This document shows positions 51,401-62,300 of a DNA stretch of 64,000 bases, one piece after another (the first letter of the stretch is position 1; every line of letters begins with the position of its first letter). The stretch comes from Callaeas wilsoni (Eukaryota > Chordata > Aves > Passeriformes > Callaeidae). Both the position numbers and the translations under genes were made by a program. The stretch spans positions 1 through 64,000 of the forward strand of contig VWPU01010324.1 of assembly GCA_013398955.1 (NCBI GenBank), given 5' to 3'. The notes below the pieces were generated by a model, which saw nothing but the letters and a program-made list of their open reading frames with translations, did not search any database and was not told where the DNA came from.

Positions 51401-53420
51401 TTAAGGGACTATCCCAGCGCTCAGGGTGCAGGCATCCTGCAGCACCGCTCTGTGCCAGTGCTCCTTTTACCCTGACCGCTTTCTCTGTTGGCGCAGGGTG
51501 AAGAAGGTCTTCAAGACGTCTTGAGAATTCTGCAGGATGAGTTTCGCTTGTCTATGGCCTTAGCTGGTAAGTATTGTGTTTGTAATGGGTGTTACAGAGG
51601 TTTCTGCATGCAAGCCCCACAAAATCAGGAGTGTGATGGATGGGTCGCAAAAAGGGAACCCACAGGAGCTGTGATAGTCCTGGTTTCTATGCTTGAGGAG
51701 ATTCTCTGCTTCCTGTGAAACCACTTGGCATTCCAGGTGTCACAGCAATGAAATTTGCACAGAGGGAGTAGGTTAGAGCAGCTTTGTGGCCCAAGTAAAG
51801 AGATGCAAAACTGCTAAGTACAGCCAAGCAAAACTTGGAATTTCTGTTCTCCTGGGAATGGCAGCATATGTTTTTCAGCATTTAATTAGTGTTTATCAAG
51901 GTAAAAGGCAACTGATCTTTTTTCTGCCTGAGAAGTTCATTAAAAATGGATGCAGAATTTTTCTCTGTGTGTTAGAGAATACAGTTTGTTGGTGATTATA
52001 CATGCTTTAAAAGCCTTTGTGTCTCCTCCAAGCTTTTTCTCTCTCTGTGTGTTTCACACTCCTGCTCCCAGCTGTAGCTGCCCTGTTTGACCCCCTCACC
52101 AGACAGCAGATTTGAAGAGCCCAGTGCAAACTCCAGTTTCACTCATGAACAAGAGGGTGGTGGGCACTGGAACAGGGTCCCCAGGGCAGTGGTCACAGCA
52201 CCAAGCCTGACAGAGTCCAAGAAGCATTTGGACAATGCTCTAAGGTACACAGTGTGATTCTTGGGGTGTCCTGTGCAGGGCCACGATTTGGACTGCATGA
52301 TCCTTGTGGGTTCCTTTCAATGCAGGATATTCTATAATATTATGACATGCAGATCCAGTGTAGAAGTATTCAGACATCAGCAAAGGGTCTTATTAAATAT
52401 TTTCATGCTCTAGCAACCGTGAACTCAAGTGCATAGCAATGCTAACTGTGAGACTGCAGCTGAAATCCCGCTGGCCACAGTGTGGTTTTATGGGTTACTT
52501 TCTCAACCAGTAAAGATTCCTGGGTTTTTGCCCCAGCAGACTTTTACAGTTCTTTACATGTAAAAGGGCACAGGATTCCGCAAGAGTATCAGGTTGGGAG
52601 CCTTCTGCTGGAGCTGTGAAATTCATTGAGTCATACAATCTTTTAGGTTGGAAAAGACCTTTAAGATCATCAAGTCCAACTGTTAACCCAGCACCGCCAA
52701 TTCCACCATGAAACCATGTCCCCAAGTGCCACATCTATGTGTCTTTCAAATGAGACATGGTGATGGTGACTTGACCACTTCCTCAGCAGCCTATTCCAGT
52801 GCTTGATAACAATTTCTGTAAAGAAATTTTTCCTAATACCCAATCTAAAGCTTTCCTGAACACAAGATTTGAAGTGTGGCCTCACCAGTGCCCAATACAG
52901 GGGGACAATCACTGGCCTGGTCTTGCTGCCCACACTATTGTTGACACAGGCCAGGATGCCTGCATCACACCTGGGCATACGGCTGGCTCATGTTCAGCCA
53001 GCTGTTAACCAGCATTCCTATTCCACCCATATTTGTCCAAATGAAATGGCAATGCAAATCTTCACCTCTGGCCATTTGGCACACAGCAACCCCTGTCTTT
53101 TCTCTGTGTTTTTCTGCTGACTTGACTGGATCAGATTGCACCCCGTTCAGCTTGTTATAAAAATAATTATTTTCATGTTTCTAACTCTTCTTGTGTGGGG
53201 AGTTCAGTGTTGAACCTCAAGGCCGAAGATGCCATTGAAGAGTGGAGATGTTGCAGTACCAACCTATCCCAATCTGGCGCGTACAAGACTGTGATTGAGA
53301 GCAGAGGTGCTTCCAAACTTCATCCACAGAGCTTTCTCTCTCACCAATGTTTCATTTATTGCAGGCTGTGCCAGTGTCTCAGAGATTGGCCAACACCTGG
53401 TACAGTTCTCAAAGCTGTGA
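45329..53420 (+). CDS. HAO2: HAO2, peroxisomal 2-hydroxyacid oxidase, complete (7 coding exons)
   Basis: Spliced coding region: 45329-45459, 46213-46364, 47137-47420, 47799-48014, 49750-49908, 51497-51566, 53365-53420 (1,068 nt, 355 residues plus stop). All six introns are GT-AG and phases join exactly. The enzyme is an FMN-dependent alpha-hydroxyacid oxidase that oxidises (S)-2-hydroxy acids, in HAO2 mainly medium- and long-chain ones, to 2-oxo acids with release of hydrogen peroxide. It is a TIM-barrel protein of the glycolate oxidase family. Visible active-site residues by family alignment are Tyr24, Tyr130, Asp158, Lys226, His250 (in SNHGGRQLD), Arg253 and Arg305 (in GRP); [10 protein letters not shown] carries the FMN-phosphate region. 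The C-terminal SKL is a type-1 peroxisome signal. HAO2 rather than HAO1 is indicated by [66 protein letters not shown] and the HLVQFSKL end. It is about four residues longer than human HAO2 in the loop after residue 180. Confidence 0.97.
46213..46364 (+). CDS. HAO2: HAO2 coding exon 2 (residues 44-95)
   Basis: The acceptor is TGCCTTACAG and the donor AGAG|GTACTC. It encodes [12 protein letters not shown] through [20 protein letters not shown], the first barrel strands with the FMN-contacting IAPT motif. It enters in phase 2 and leaves in phase 1. Confidence 0.95.
47137..47420 (+). CDS. HAO2: HAO2 coding exon 3 (residues 95-189)
   Basis: The acceptor is CCTCCCAAG and the donor GAG|GTTTGT. It contains the WFQLYIH block (Tyr130) and [19 protein letters not shown] (Asp158). 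It is strikingly GC- and CpG-rich, with a GCGGCCGC word at 47,205-47,212, unlike the other exons. It ends in phase 0. Confidence 0.95.
47799..48014 (+). CDS. HAO2: HAO2 coding exon 4 (residues 190-261)
   Basis: The acceptor is TTTGGCTGTAG and the donor ACT|GTAAGT, phase 0 at both ends. It carries Lys226, His250 and Arg253, the catalytic base and substrate-carboxylate-binding residues. Confidence 0.96.
48015..49749 (+). other. HAO2 intron 4
   Basis: A 1.7 kb intron with GTAAGT donor and TTCTTTGCAG acceptor. I saw no transposon or other gene in it. The other introns are 753, 772, 378, 1,588 and 1,798 bp. Confidence 0.9.
49750..49908 (+). CDS. HAO2: HAO2 coding exon 5 (residues 262-314)
   Basis: The acceptor is TTCTTTGCAG and the donor AAG|GTGAGT, phase 0. 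It contains [20 protein letters not shown] and IGRPALWGL, which bind the FMN phosphate. Confidence 0.96.
51497..51566 (+). CDS. HAO2: HAO2 coding exon 6 (residues 315-338)
   Basis: The acceptor is GTTGGCGCAG and the donor GCTG|GTAAGT. It encodes [20 protein letters not shown] plus ALA, the penultimate helix of the family. It ends in phase 1. Confidence 0.95.
52155..52348 (+). repeat. CR1 LINE 3' end in HAO2 intron 6, sense
   Basis: It contains GGGCACTGGAACAGGGTCC, GAGTCCAAGAAGCATTTGGA and GATTTGGACTGCATGATCC, and then ends in TATTCTATAATATTATGA. These are, in order, the last blocks of a CR1 element and its ATTCTATGA-type terminal repeat. It is 5'-truncated. Confidence 0.75.
52627..53050 (-). 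repeat. CR1 LINE 3' part in HAO2 intron 6, antisense
   Basis: On the plus strand it runs CATACAATCTTTTAGGTTGG, AAGATCATCAAGTCCAAC, CTATTCCAGTGCTTGATAAC, AAATTTTTCCTAATACCCAA, ACAGGCCAGGATGCCTGCAT and GGCTCATGTTCAGCCAGCTG. This is the reverse complement of the CR1 3' region in correct order. Its orientation is opposite to the neighbour about 280 bp upstream and its sequence suggests another subfamily. Confidence 0.85.
53365..53420 (+). CDS. HAO2: HAO2 coding exon 7 with stop (residues 338-355)
   Basis: The acceptor is TTTATTGCAG. It encodes [18 protein letters not shown] and a TGA stop at 53,418-53,420. It is only 56 nt long. The SKL end is the consensus peroxisome import tripeptide; human HAO2 ends SRL. 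Confidence 0.95.
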
Positions 53421-54271
53421 TCACCCTCCTGCCATGCCCACCAAACAGAGGCAGGTGAAGCTAAGGCCCCAACCAGACTGAAGATGAAAAAGGAGGTGCA
53501 ATAAGTATCTGATAAGGCCTTCTGGAAACTTCTGAAGAGATTAGGAAAGGCTCTGTGTTAGCAACGGCTGCACTCTGCTTTTATTGAGACCAATGAATTC
53601 TTTACAGTTCGGGTAATTGTTACTTGCTTAAATACATTTGCTTTAAACTGGCTGTTCCACGGCATTACCTGTGTTGGGTCTTCCTCCAAAGTTCCGCTAC
53701 ACTGGACAGCCAGACATGGAAAAGTATTTGCCTTGCTTTTTCCACTGGTCCTGCCAAGTCTCACTGCAATTCAATCTACACACCTCCCCTGCTCTGGGAC
53801 AGTGTGTGTTGTGGCTGCTATCTTCCATGGAGTTGGCTTTTCCTGGATGTATTCTTAACTGATAAGGAAACAAGATGTATCAGCTACCAGGCCCCAGCTA
53901 CCCTTTGAAGGTGGGGGCAGTTCTTGCCCACTGCTTCTAAATGCAAAGCAGTGGAAGAGTGGAGCAGAGTACCGTTTCTGGGGCAAAGAGCCAGCTCTCA
54001 GGGGTGCAGACCCCCTGCCTCTCCCTGCTTTGGAGCCAGCAGATACTCTGATACCCATTTCCCTGGAATGTGCAAGGGGAGCCATGCTACCAAAAAGTGA
54101 CCTTTTGCATAAAGCCTGCTTTAAATTGGCCCAAAGGAAGCAGCAGGAAGAGGCTAACCCTGTTGGCTCATTCTGTTTAGACTTTAATTTCTCTCAGAGA
54201 TAACAGTGTCTGCAGTGATCTTCCAGAGGCCTTCACGCAGAGGCCTTCCCCTCTGTTCCAGTAACAATAAA
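53421..54271 (+). other. Probable HAO2 3' UTR
   Basis: No other exon signal is seen between the stop codon and the first AATAAA, so about 850 bp of 3' UTR is inferred. The length is not demonstrated by the sequence. Confidence 0.5.
54266..54271 (+). terminator. Candidate polyadenylation signal of HAO2 (AATAAA)
   Basis: This is the first canonical AATAAA after the HAO2 stop codon. A GT-rich stretch (CCTTGTGGG) follows it. Confidence 0.5.
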
Positions 54272-57200
54272 CCTTGTGGGCAGATTGACAGCCCAGCAGA
54301 TAAGACTTGGGAATTACACCACATCAGAGACGTTGATGGATTTCAAGGATGTACAAGAGGAGAATGAGACAACTGGTAGTGCTCAGTCCCGCGAAGGCTA
54401 AAGGCAGGGGGAGGGGGGATCGCGTCACTGCCTTTTACTAGTCGTTTGGAGAAGATCCAGGCCAACTTCTCGCATGTGTGCAGTAAAAGGGTGAAAGGCA
54501 ATGGGCACAAGTTGCAATGAGGAAAATTCCAAGTAGAAATCAGCAGGGGGGAAAAAATCACCATGAGGGCAGTCAGACAGCGAACACAGGGTTTGTGAAA
54601 CCTCCATTGTCAGAGATATTCAGAGCCAGACTGGGCAAGGTCCAGAGCAACCTCTCTGACACTGCTGTGAAAAGAGGTTGGCACAGAGATCTCCAGAGGC
54701 TCCCTTTAATCTGAATTGTTGGGGGATATCACAGAATCGTAAAATAAGAGCTGCACATGAGACCTGTACCCTGCCATACCACTGCCACAACCAACTACAT
54801 GGAGCTGCAGAGGCAGCATGTGTATCTCTGTGAAAGGCTGCAAGGAAGCATTTTCTGAGTGAAAAACAAGGATGTTTAGTGAGTGAACTTAAAGTAAGAG
54901 GTCACAGGGTTCAATCAGGCTGAGAGTCTATTTAACAAGCCCAGTTTTTCCAAGACATTGAAAGTTTCTTATGATCTGGATTAGGCCTATGCCAATGCAT
55001 ACCAAAGTTGCATGCCCCCTTGTCTGCACCCTTTTCTGCTTTATGTGCTTGCTTGTTATATCTCTGATACACTTTCAAGCAAGGCTAAATATTACCAAAA
55101 ACTGTCCCCAGAGATTGTAAACATGTGGGTTAAGGACTAATCAAACCCTGCTGCTTCCCTTCATCCCTGGAGGATGGGACAGAGAATCAGTCTACTTACA
55201 AGGGTAGTTTATCTACAAAATGGATCCAAATATAAACATTTTTCTTTGGCATATGATGCAAATTTCTCCAGCCTTTAAATATATGATTCACTCATCAATT
55301 TCAGCTGAGGAAATAGAGTTCTTCCTAAAACTAAAGGGAAAAGGAGACTAAATGTTTGTTTCTACTTAACTGCCCAACTCGTGTGCTGTCTAATATAGCA
55401 AAGACTACTACAAGAAGGTCTTTTTGATCTTGGATATAATGTCAGAAATGTTTACAATCACCTTCTCCCTTCTACTGGAAGAATTTTGGTACTACTGAAA
55501 TAGGAGATATTTTCTTTGTCAGGTTTGAAGACACAGAAGCACTGAGGCCTCTTAAGGTGGTTTTCTTCCTACCTTGATTAAAGTGATTAAAGTGTCTTAA
55601 AACTCTTCCCCACTATGAGAAGTTGTATTTATTCAGAGTCTGGTACAGAACAGTTGTCCAAAAGTTAATTATTTAAATCTTGTTCCCTCTTGTCAATGTA
55701 TAACTAGAAAAGAGGAAAATGTTTCCAGGAGGACACAGTGCTTCCCACCATGAAGGGCAGAAGCTTTCCTTGAGTAAACCTACATGTCAAAGTCCAGCCT
55801 CTCCCCCAGAACTGCCAGAATGTAGGCATTCTGAGCTTACAGGCATACAGTGGTAAGAAAGACATTAATTTTTCACATGAGAAAAAACATGGATTTTGTG
55901 TGTGTGTGTGTGTGTCTTTTTGGTTACAAATACTCTACATTTGGAAATCAAAAAGTCCAGTTAAATAATGAGCATACTTTTGCTTTTTCCTGCTTCAGTT
56001 CTTATAGGTCTGGGCAACAGGCCAGACTTCAGAACCCCCCTTCCTGAATTAAAATTCTTTCTGGACAAATAGATCTGTTCTTCCTTTCCTAATTCTGGAT
56101 ACCCTGATTGATAGCAAAATCATTTTACCTGATTCCATAATTAAACAGCATTGCCCTCTGTAAAAGTACATTTTATCCTATCTAAAACTTCCACACTCTG
56201 CAATGTTATTGCATATAATCATTCCAGTACCTTGATACAGTTTTTTCCTAATGCTTCTGGGAATTTTCTCTTCACTGTTTCTCTTTCTGTCTTCTCATCT
56301 CCACTACATTCCCTCCCAATCCCTTTTTCTCCTTGTGACAAGGCTAAGAAAACACATTCTCTAACACCTGCCAGTCATTGCCCCAAAGTACCTGTCACAG
56401 CAAGCACCAGTAAAGTCAGAGGAGCAACGCTGTTCCTGGGCCAGCAAATCAGGGACAGAGCTGGAATGGGACATGGTGCATTGCACATATGCTAAGCTGT
56501 CCACTTAGTCTGTGTATAGCAATTCTCCAACACTCATCAAAATGTACAAGCTCCGGTTGTCTAAAATGATGCTCTTAGTCATGCAGTCCACTCGGCAAAA
56601 TATCAGATTGTGGTGGCCTCGTTTTACAATGAAGTCAAAGAGAAGGAAGACATCAACATAGTTAAAAAATGTCTATGCCCTGACACAGAATGCAGAGTTG
56701 GTAAACTTTTCAAATGCTGCTCCATTATGTTTTAGTCTGCAAGTCCCCTACCTGTGCAATAACTCTGAATTTCATCAAGTTGTTCCTGGTGGTCAGGGGT
56801 CTGGTGGACTTCAGCCTTGTTGCTCATTGGCACTGTTCTGGGATGTACAGCCCATTCCAGCATCTGCCTCCGTGTCCTTTGGGGAGCACCAGAGCTAGTC
56901 TTGTCTGCACAGGAGGAGCTGTCATGCCACCCAGCAACCCCACCAGCAATGTCAACAAGAAACAAGAGGTGAAAATGTTGTCTCTAGGTGAGACTGCAGG
57001 AAGCACCAGTAGGTCTGAGCTGGAACTGAGCAAATTGCTGCTGTCTGACCACTGACATTCACAAACAGCAGTTCAGGTGAAGGCTGCTATGCAGTGATGT
57101 ATAAAATTCCCTCAACCTAAGCCAAGCATTTGTCTGAGTAGTACCTAAGAGGACAAAGCACAGCAGGAATGAATCCCCCTACAGCCCCCTATGCAGCACT

Positions 57201-58690
57201 CATCTTCTCATATAAGCACTACCCCTGCTAAACTTGGTCATTCTGATAGGCAAGCTTGGTGTACAAGAGTGTTTTCTATCCTAAGAGGTTATGTGGTGTT
57301 GTCTGGTTTTATAAAGCCTCTTTAAAGCATTTTATTTCCTTTGTGAAAGCAAAAAGGAAGCCCTGTTACAGACAATGCCGCTTGGAGCAGCAGGCTTTGG
57401 GCAGTTATTTTTCCTTGCAAAGTGCACAAAATTAATTTGCAGCAGCTTCTGATAAGAGCATACAATGTCAAGGTCCTGACTGTGAAGAGCCAAGGAAAGA
57501 AGCACTGATAACAATTTTTTTTAAAGCTTTGTGGGTAAGGAACGGATTTTCAAGGACACTGGGATTGAAACAGTTGCCAAAACTTCATCATCTATGTCAG
57601 CTAGAAGCCTTTCTCCTCCAACAGAAATGGTTTTGCTTTCCTCCTGTCACTTGTAAGCCCAGTGTTGCTCTAAAAAACTAACAGTGCAGGGATGCTTCTT
57701 CTACAGCTTTTCTCCAGGGCTCTCTTTAATGAGTGAACAAAACCCATGATAGAATAAAAAAATGAGCTTAGCAGTTAGTGGCACGAATGGAAACAAAGCA
57801 TTTTTAGAGATCCATTCCAGCTATGCCCCAAATCATGGATCCCTTTTCCAGTGATTTCATCCTAATTAATTGTGTTGCTGGACTTCTTCGTAACCTCCTT
57901 GTCGCTTAAGGCAGCTCCCTATTTATCATCCTGCTTCAGCAGGGGTGTCAGCCCATCCCTGTGTGAGAGAGAGAGAAATTACAGCTGCAGTCAGCGTGTC
58001 CTGACAGACCCAGGAAGGCAGTGCTGGCATCAGGAGGTTCGAGCTAATACCTAAGCCCTGCCCTGGTCCCACACTTCAAAACAGTTTTGCTAGAAGTGGA
58101 GTGAAACCCCAGAGAGAAACGCCTGGGCATTTTCCCTGGGTGTAGGAGATGTAAAGCAGTAACGACACAGATCACTGCAGAGGCACAAACAGCCTTCCTT
58201 TAAATAGGTACTCTTGCACAAGACATTTTCCAGAGGTGAATCTTTCCCTCCTGCAGCTTGAATTTAACTTTGATGGTACATTAAACAATTTCATCACTTC
58301 AAATACTTCTAGTATACTGAACAAATACAAAATCCCAGGGGCTACTTTCTGATCTTGCACAGAGAGAGTGAGAAACCCATGTTATAGTGGGGGAGCCCAG
58401 TATCCAGAAAATATAGAGTAGAGTTCACTCCTCAAAACCACTCTAAATAGCTTGTCCTGCTATTTACATTTAATTTTAATGCTCCCTGCCTTCAATATCG
58501 GTACAATATTGGCACTGTATTACACAAGCAAGTGCAGCTAGAGAGAATTATGAACATGAGGGTTAATTCTCTGAGGATTTAGGGATGCAGGATCACATCT
58601 AGGATCAGACCTCACTGCATCCAGAGCCTTTCTCTTTAGTGGGAGTGGTGTGGAAGCATCATATTCTTTTGCAGCAAAGGAGGCACTCAA
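54272..58690. other. HAO2-HSD3B intergenic region
   Basis: About 4.4 kb without recognisable exons. It contains a TG dinucleotide run at 55,897-55,915 and no recognisable young transposon. Open frames reach 114 codons without family features. Regulatory elements for HSD3B are expected in its right part. Confidence 0.6.
55897..55915. repeat. TG dinucleotide microsatellite
   Basis: About nine TG units in a row. Confidence 0.9.
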
Positions 58691-58729
58691 GAGGGAGGGG
58701 AGCAAAATGACCGAGGTGGTGCTCTGCAG

Positions 58730-58736
58730 TATATAA
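58730..58736 (+). promoter_or_regulatory. TATA box of HSD3B
   Basis: TATATAA in GCAGTATATAAACATGG lies about 465 bp upstream of the HSD3B start codon. Transcription would start at about 58,760. Known vertebrate HSD3B genes use a TATA promoter, a short untranslated exon 1 and a small first intron, which this layout fits. A possible donor (GAG|GTGGTA) follows at 58,779. Confidence 0.6.
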
Positions 58737-58759
58737 ACATGGGCAAAAATCCCTCACAG

Positions 58760-58778
58760 TCTTCTGAGTGCTAGAGAG
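58760..58778 (+). other. Possible untranslated exon 1 of HSD3B
   Basis: Inferred from the TATA box position and the weak donor at 58,779. The donor may instead lie further downstream, so the exon boundaries are uncertain. Confidence 0.3.
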
Positions 58779-58859
58779 GTGGTACTGAGACTCGAGGCAG
58801 ACTTTTTCAGGGTTTGTTTGGCATTGAAGTTGATTTTGAGCATTTTCAGATTTGCAAAT

Positions 58860-58945
58860 TTGATAATTTAAATTATCAATTATTATTTATTATAAAATAT
58901 CTATTATTATTATTAATATTAATTTTTATTTGTAAAAATTTTTTT
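58860..58945. repeat. AT-rich low-complexity tract
   Basis: ATTATT/AATTTT-type sequence of about 85 bp between the TATA box and the coding exon of HSD3B, in the presumed first intron. Confidence 0.8.
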
Positions 58946-59196
58946 GTTCCATGGACAAAATATGTTGACTACTTCTGAATAGGGTTGGCTATCAAAAGTA
59001 AGGCATGCTTAAAAAGTTGCTTGCTGCAGGGATTAAAGTTTGTTTTTCACTAGTCTCTCCTTCTGGTAACACCCTTGGATTTGTAACGTCTCCAGAGGTT
59101 TATGTCATATGTTCATTCCCTCAGGCAGGAGGAGAACCGGCAGGAGAACCAAGCTCAACAGACAACGAGTTCACCACCAAGGAGCAGCCCAGAGCA

Positions 59197-59350
59197 ATGT
59201 CCCTGGCTGGGGTAAACTGCCTGGTGACAGGAGCAGGAGGGTTTCTTGGCCAGAGGATTGTGCGCTTGCTGCTGGAAGAAGAGGAGGCGCTGGCTGAGAT
59301 CCGACTGCTGGACAAAGCCTTTAGCGATGAAGCACTCGGGAGGTTGGAAA
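59197..59350 (+). CDS. HSD3B1: HSD3B first coding exon (partial gene, runs off the right edge)
   Basis: 3-beta-hydroxysteroid dehydrogenase/delta5-4 isomerase, an NAD-dependent membrane-bound enzyme of ER and mitochondria. It converts pregnenolone to progesterone and DHEA to androstenedione. The exon encodes 51 residues plus one base: [20 protein letters not shown], then a helix and [18 protein letters not shown]. It shows the Rossmann TGAGGFLG motif (residues 11-18) and Asp39, matching human Asp36, which selects NAD. The donor is GAAA|GTAAGT. An acceptor TTCATTCCCTCAG ending at 59,124 implies about 72 nt of 5' UTR in this exon, as in mammalian genes. An upstream in-frame ATG at 59,005 opens the same frame but lies before this acceptor, so I chose 59,197. 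The later exons (about 320 residues, including the YxxxK catalytic pair) are not in the window. Which HSD3B paralogue it is cannot be told. Confidence 0.92.
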
Positions 59351-62300
59351 GTAAGTGCCATTTCATGAGGACTGTGTGCTGCAGCTATAGGTGTTGCTGT
59401 CTCACGTGGGTAGCTTGGAAGCCTTTACCTCTCATCCAAACCAGCTTTGCAGACAGAGGTTTTCTTTCAAGGAAGCCTTGCTTTATCCCTCCCTCTCCCT
59501 CCAGCACAGAAATCAGATGTAAAATGTGAAAACAAGAGGGTTTTTGTCAGGCTCTGAGGCTTCTGTATACTGTTCATGCAGTAAACAGAAGTCTTCAACC
59601 TGACTTCTATTACAACAAAACCCACAGTGCAACATTAGTGCAAAAATCTCCCACTTGTTCTTGGGGAAAAGGAAAATGCAAGCATTGCTATACTGGGTGG
59701 GAGGGCAGAGATATCCAGAGCATGCTGTGCTGGGCTCTGGTATGCCAGACTAGAAGGCAGTGACAAAGTGGTGAGTGCAAATTCTAATGGTTTTCTTCAA
59801 CCTGAGATTAATTTGGTTAATTCTGGCTGAGAGCTGTTGTGAGGTATTTTGTTAATAACATTACTGCAGTTCCCTGTTTAAGCAAATGCTAATCACAGAA
59901 GAGATTTGCACTCATTTGCAAAGTGCAAGGCAGGACTCTGGCTTCTTGAATGGATTGGAGACAGCACAAGTGAGTGATGTGCACAGTGTCAGAAACAGTC
60001 CGTGGCAGGGAAAGCAGCTCGGAGTGTTTTATTTTAAATGTCCTATTTATTGAGATACTGAGCACATCCACAAAAAGGCACATAGAGGGCCTAAATTCAG
60101 TCAAGTTCATAAGTCCTTACATTATATTTACTTAAAAATAACTTCCTCCATCACATCTTCACGCCAAGACTCCCCTTCTTCTATACAGAAAACTGTATGG
60201 GCACCCTTAAGGAGCATCTCCACACGATTTGCTGAAGAGCCTCAATCACTCTACAGAGGCATTTAAGTGTCATCAAGGAATAGCAACACTGCTCCATAAA
60301 CCTGGTACAAATTTCACAAGCCTTTACCATGGTTTTATACAACTCAAACGTCTTCCTCATGAAATCTGACTCAGCATTTCACTGAGGATTTCTAAATGCC
60401 CCTGAGCCTTGCAGCAGCCCTTCCTGCTCTGGTTTCCAGAGAGTTTCCACAGAAACAAACCCAAAACCTGCAGCTACAGTAGAGGCTGAAGCAGCAGGAG
60501 TGTGTGTGGTTTAGCACAGATGCAGCAGTGCAGAGGCATCTGCACTGTTTTGGGCCAGGAGAGTTTTGTGGGGATAATGGAGCATCCTGGGGAGTGAAAA
60601 CAATTGTTTATTTGGGCACAATCTTGGCTGAACTGCAGCAAAGATTTTGATGGGTTTTTTTTTTGTTAATAGGCAAGCTCTATGCCCTCTTTCCTTATCC
60701 TCCCTTCTTCCTCCACTGAGCACTGCCCACACACCCCCTCTCCTACTCTTTTCACATTACTTCTGCCTATCTGAGCAGCACAGGAGGTAGGGAAAAATCA
60801 GTTACCAAAACCTTTTCTTCCCCATAAACAGGTAGTTGGGACCATAGGCTGACATTCTGGATGTGTTTAAACAGATTTAAACCCCTGCACTTTGACTGGC
60901 AGCTCCTCCATCTGTATCAGCCCTTGTGGCTACATCTCTTCTAGTGTCCTGCCAGTCCCTGTGCTTGGCACTACCTGAAATATTTCCCTGCCACTCCCTT
61001 TCAAGCCCTTTTCTGTCACAGTGACTCCTATTCCACGTGCGGGGCTGCTACAAAACCTGTGGGTGGGGCTGGAGTCTTCCGACCTGCAATATTTTTACTA
61101 CGGGGAACTTTTACTTGCCAGCAGATGTTATCTGGATTTCTGAAACAGACAGAGGCGGAGCTGAGCAGGTTCTTTCCTCACTAATCTCTTGAGCACCTTG
61201 CACTTGCAATGCCTTTGCAGAGTCAGGGCTGTGGGTAGTAAGACAGAAAAGTATGTGCAAGTCACAGGTCTGCGTGCCAGAGGGCTCTCAGGGGCGCTCC
61301 TCTTTTGTCCAAACAAGGCTCCTGCTGAGAGCTTGGCCATCACACTCAGTCTGCGTAGGACAGTGGCATTTGTGGTCTTCCACAGCCCCAGGGAGCCCGG
61401 GATGATCCAGTCAATGTTGAATGCTGTGAGTTGAAGTCAGCCCAGTCACATTGTGTGGTTGACAACGAACGTCACACTGAACACAGTACTTTGGTGCCTT
61501 GGGTTTCTTACCTTCTGTCTCTAGTTCAGATTTATCTTTCTGCCTTTCCTGTGCTTCCACTTACACAATCCTTTTTTTTATTGTTCACCCTTGCATTGGC
61601 ACCTCTGGAAAAATCAAAACTGCTATGTTGTCCCCAAGTTTAGGGCAAGTAGTCTGACTGTATTGCTGAGTCAAAAACTGCTCACAACAAGGCACTGAAT
61701 TTTCTTGAGAAATCATTGCATTTTCAAGCAAAAACTACCCCATAGCAAGCAGGGAGTTTACTCACAACTAAGAGGACACTGGTGAAGAAGAACCACTGGT
61801 GAAGAAGAACAAGCTTTCCTGATGAGTAGGTACTTTGTCGTAATCACTTTATGCAAAAATAGAGAGCTGACTTGAATTTCTGTTCCTTCCCCTCTGACCT
61901 ACCCACGTGTTCTTTCGGTGCCTGGGCAATGTTTTGTGTAGATGGAAATCAAGTTTCTCTCTGCTGGCCATCTCAGACTGAAACCACACTGTCTGATAGT
62001 CATTTCTTTCCTCTCTCTGCTTCCAAGCTCACCTGTAGTTTTCTCTTCACCCAGAGCAAAACAAGATCAATCTGCTGATTCCTGGCATGCAGCTGATGCT
62101 GCTAAAGTGAGCGAGGCCCATATTGTACTTACCATGCAACTTCTGCTGGCTAAAATGGAACAGAGGAGCAGATTTCCTGACTCATATCACACACACAAAC
62201 TGCAAGCACAAACAAGGCACAAAGCACCTAGACAGCAGATTTCTTGTGATCAGCTTTAAAAGGGACAGGCTTCTTCTGCACTTTTCCCAAGAGCTTTGAC

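Noticed and set aside
58706..58720. NR5A (SF-1/LRH-1) site near the HSD3B TATA box, TGACCGAGG
   Set aside because: It has two mismatches to the TGACCTTGG consensus. The location is attractive, but the match is too poor to call.
59005..59196. Upstream in-frame start extending HSD3B by 64 residues
   Set aside because: The extension crosses a strong splice acceptor (ending 59,124), and the family's N-terminus aligns with the ATG at 59,197.
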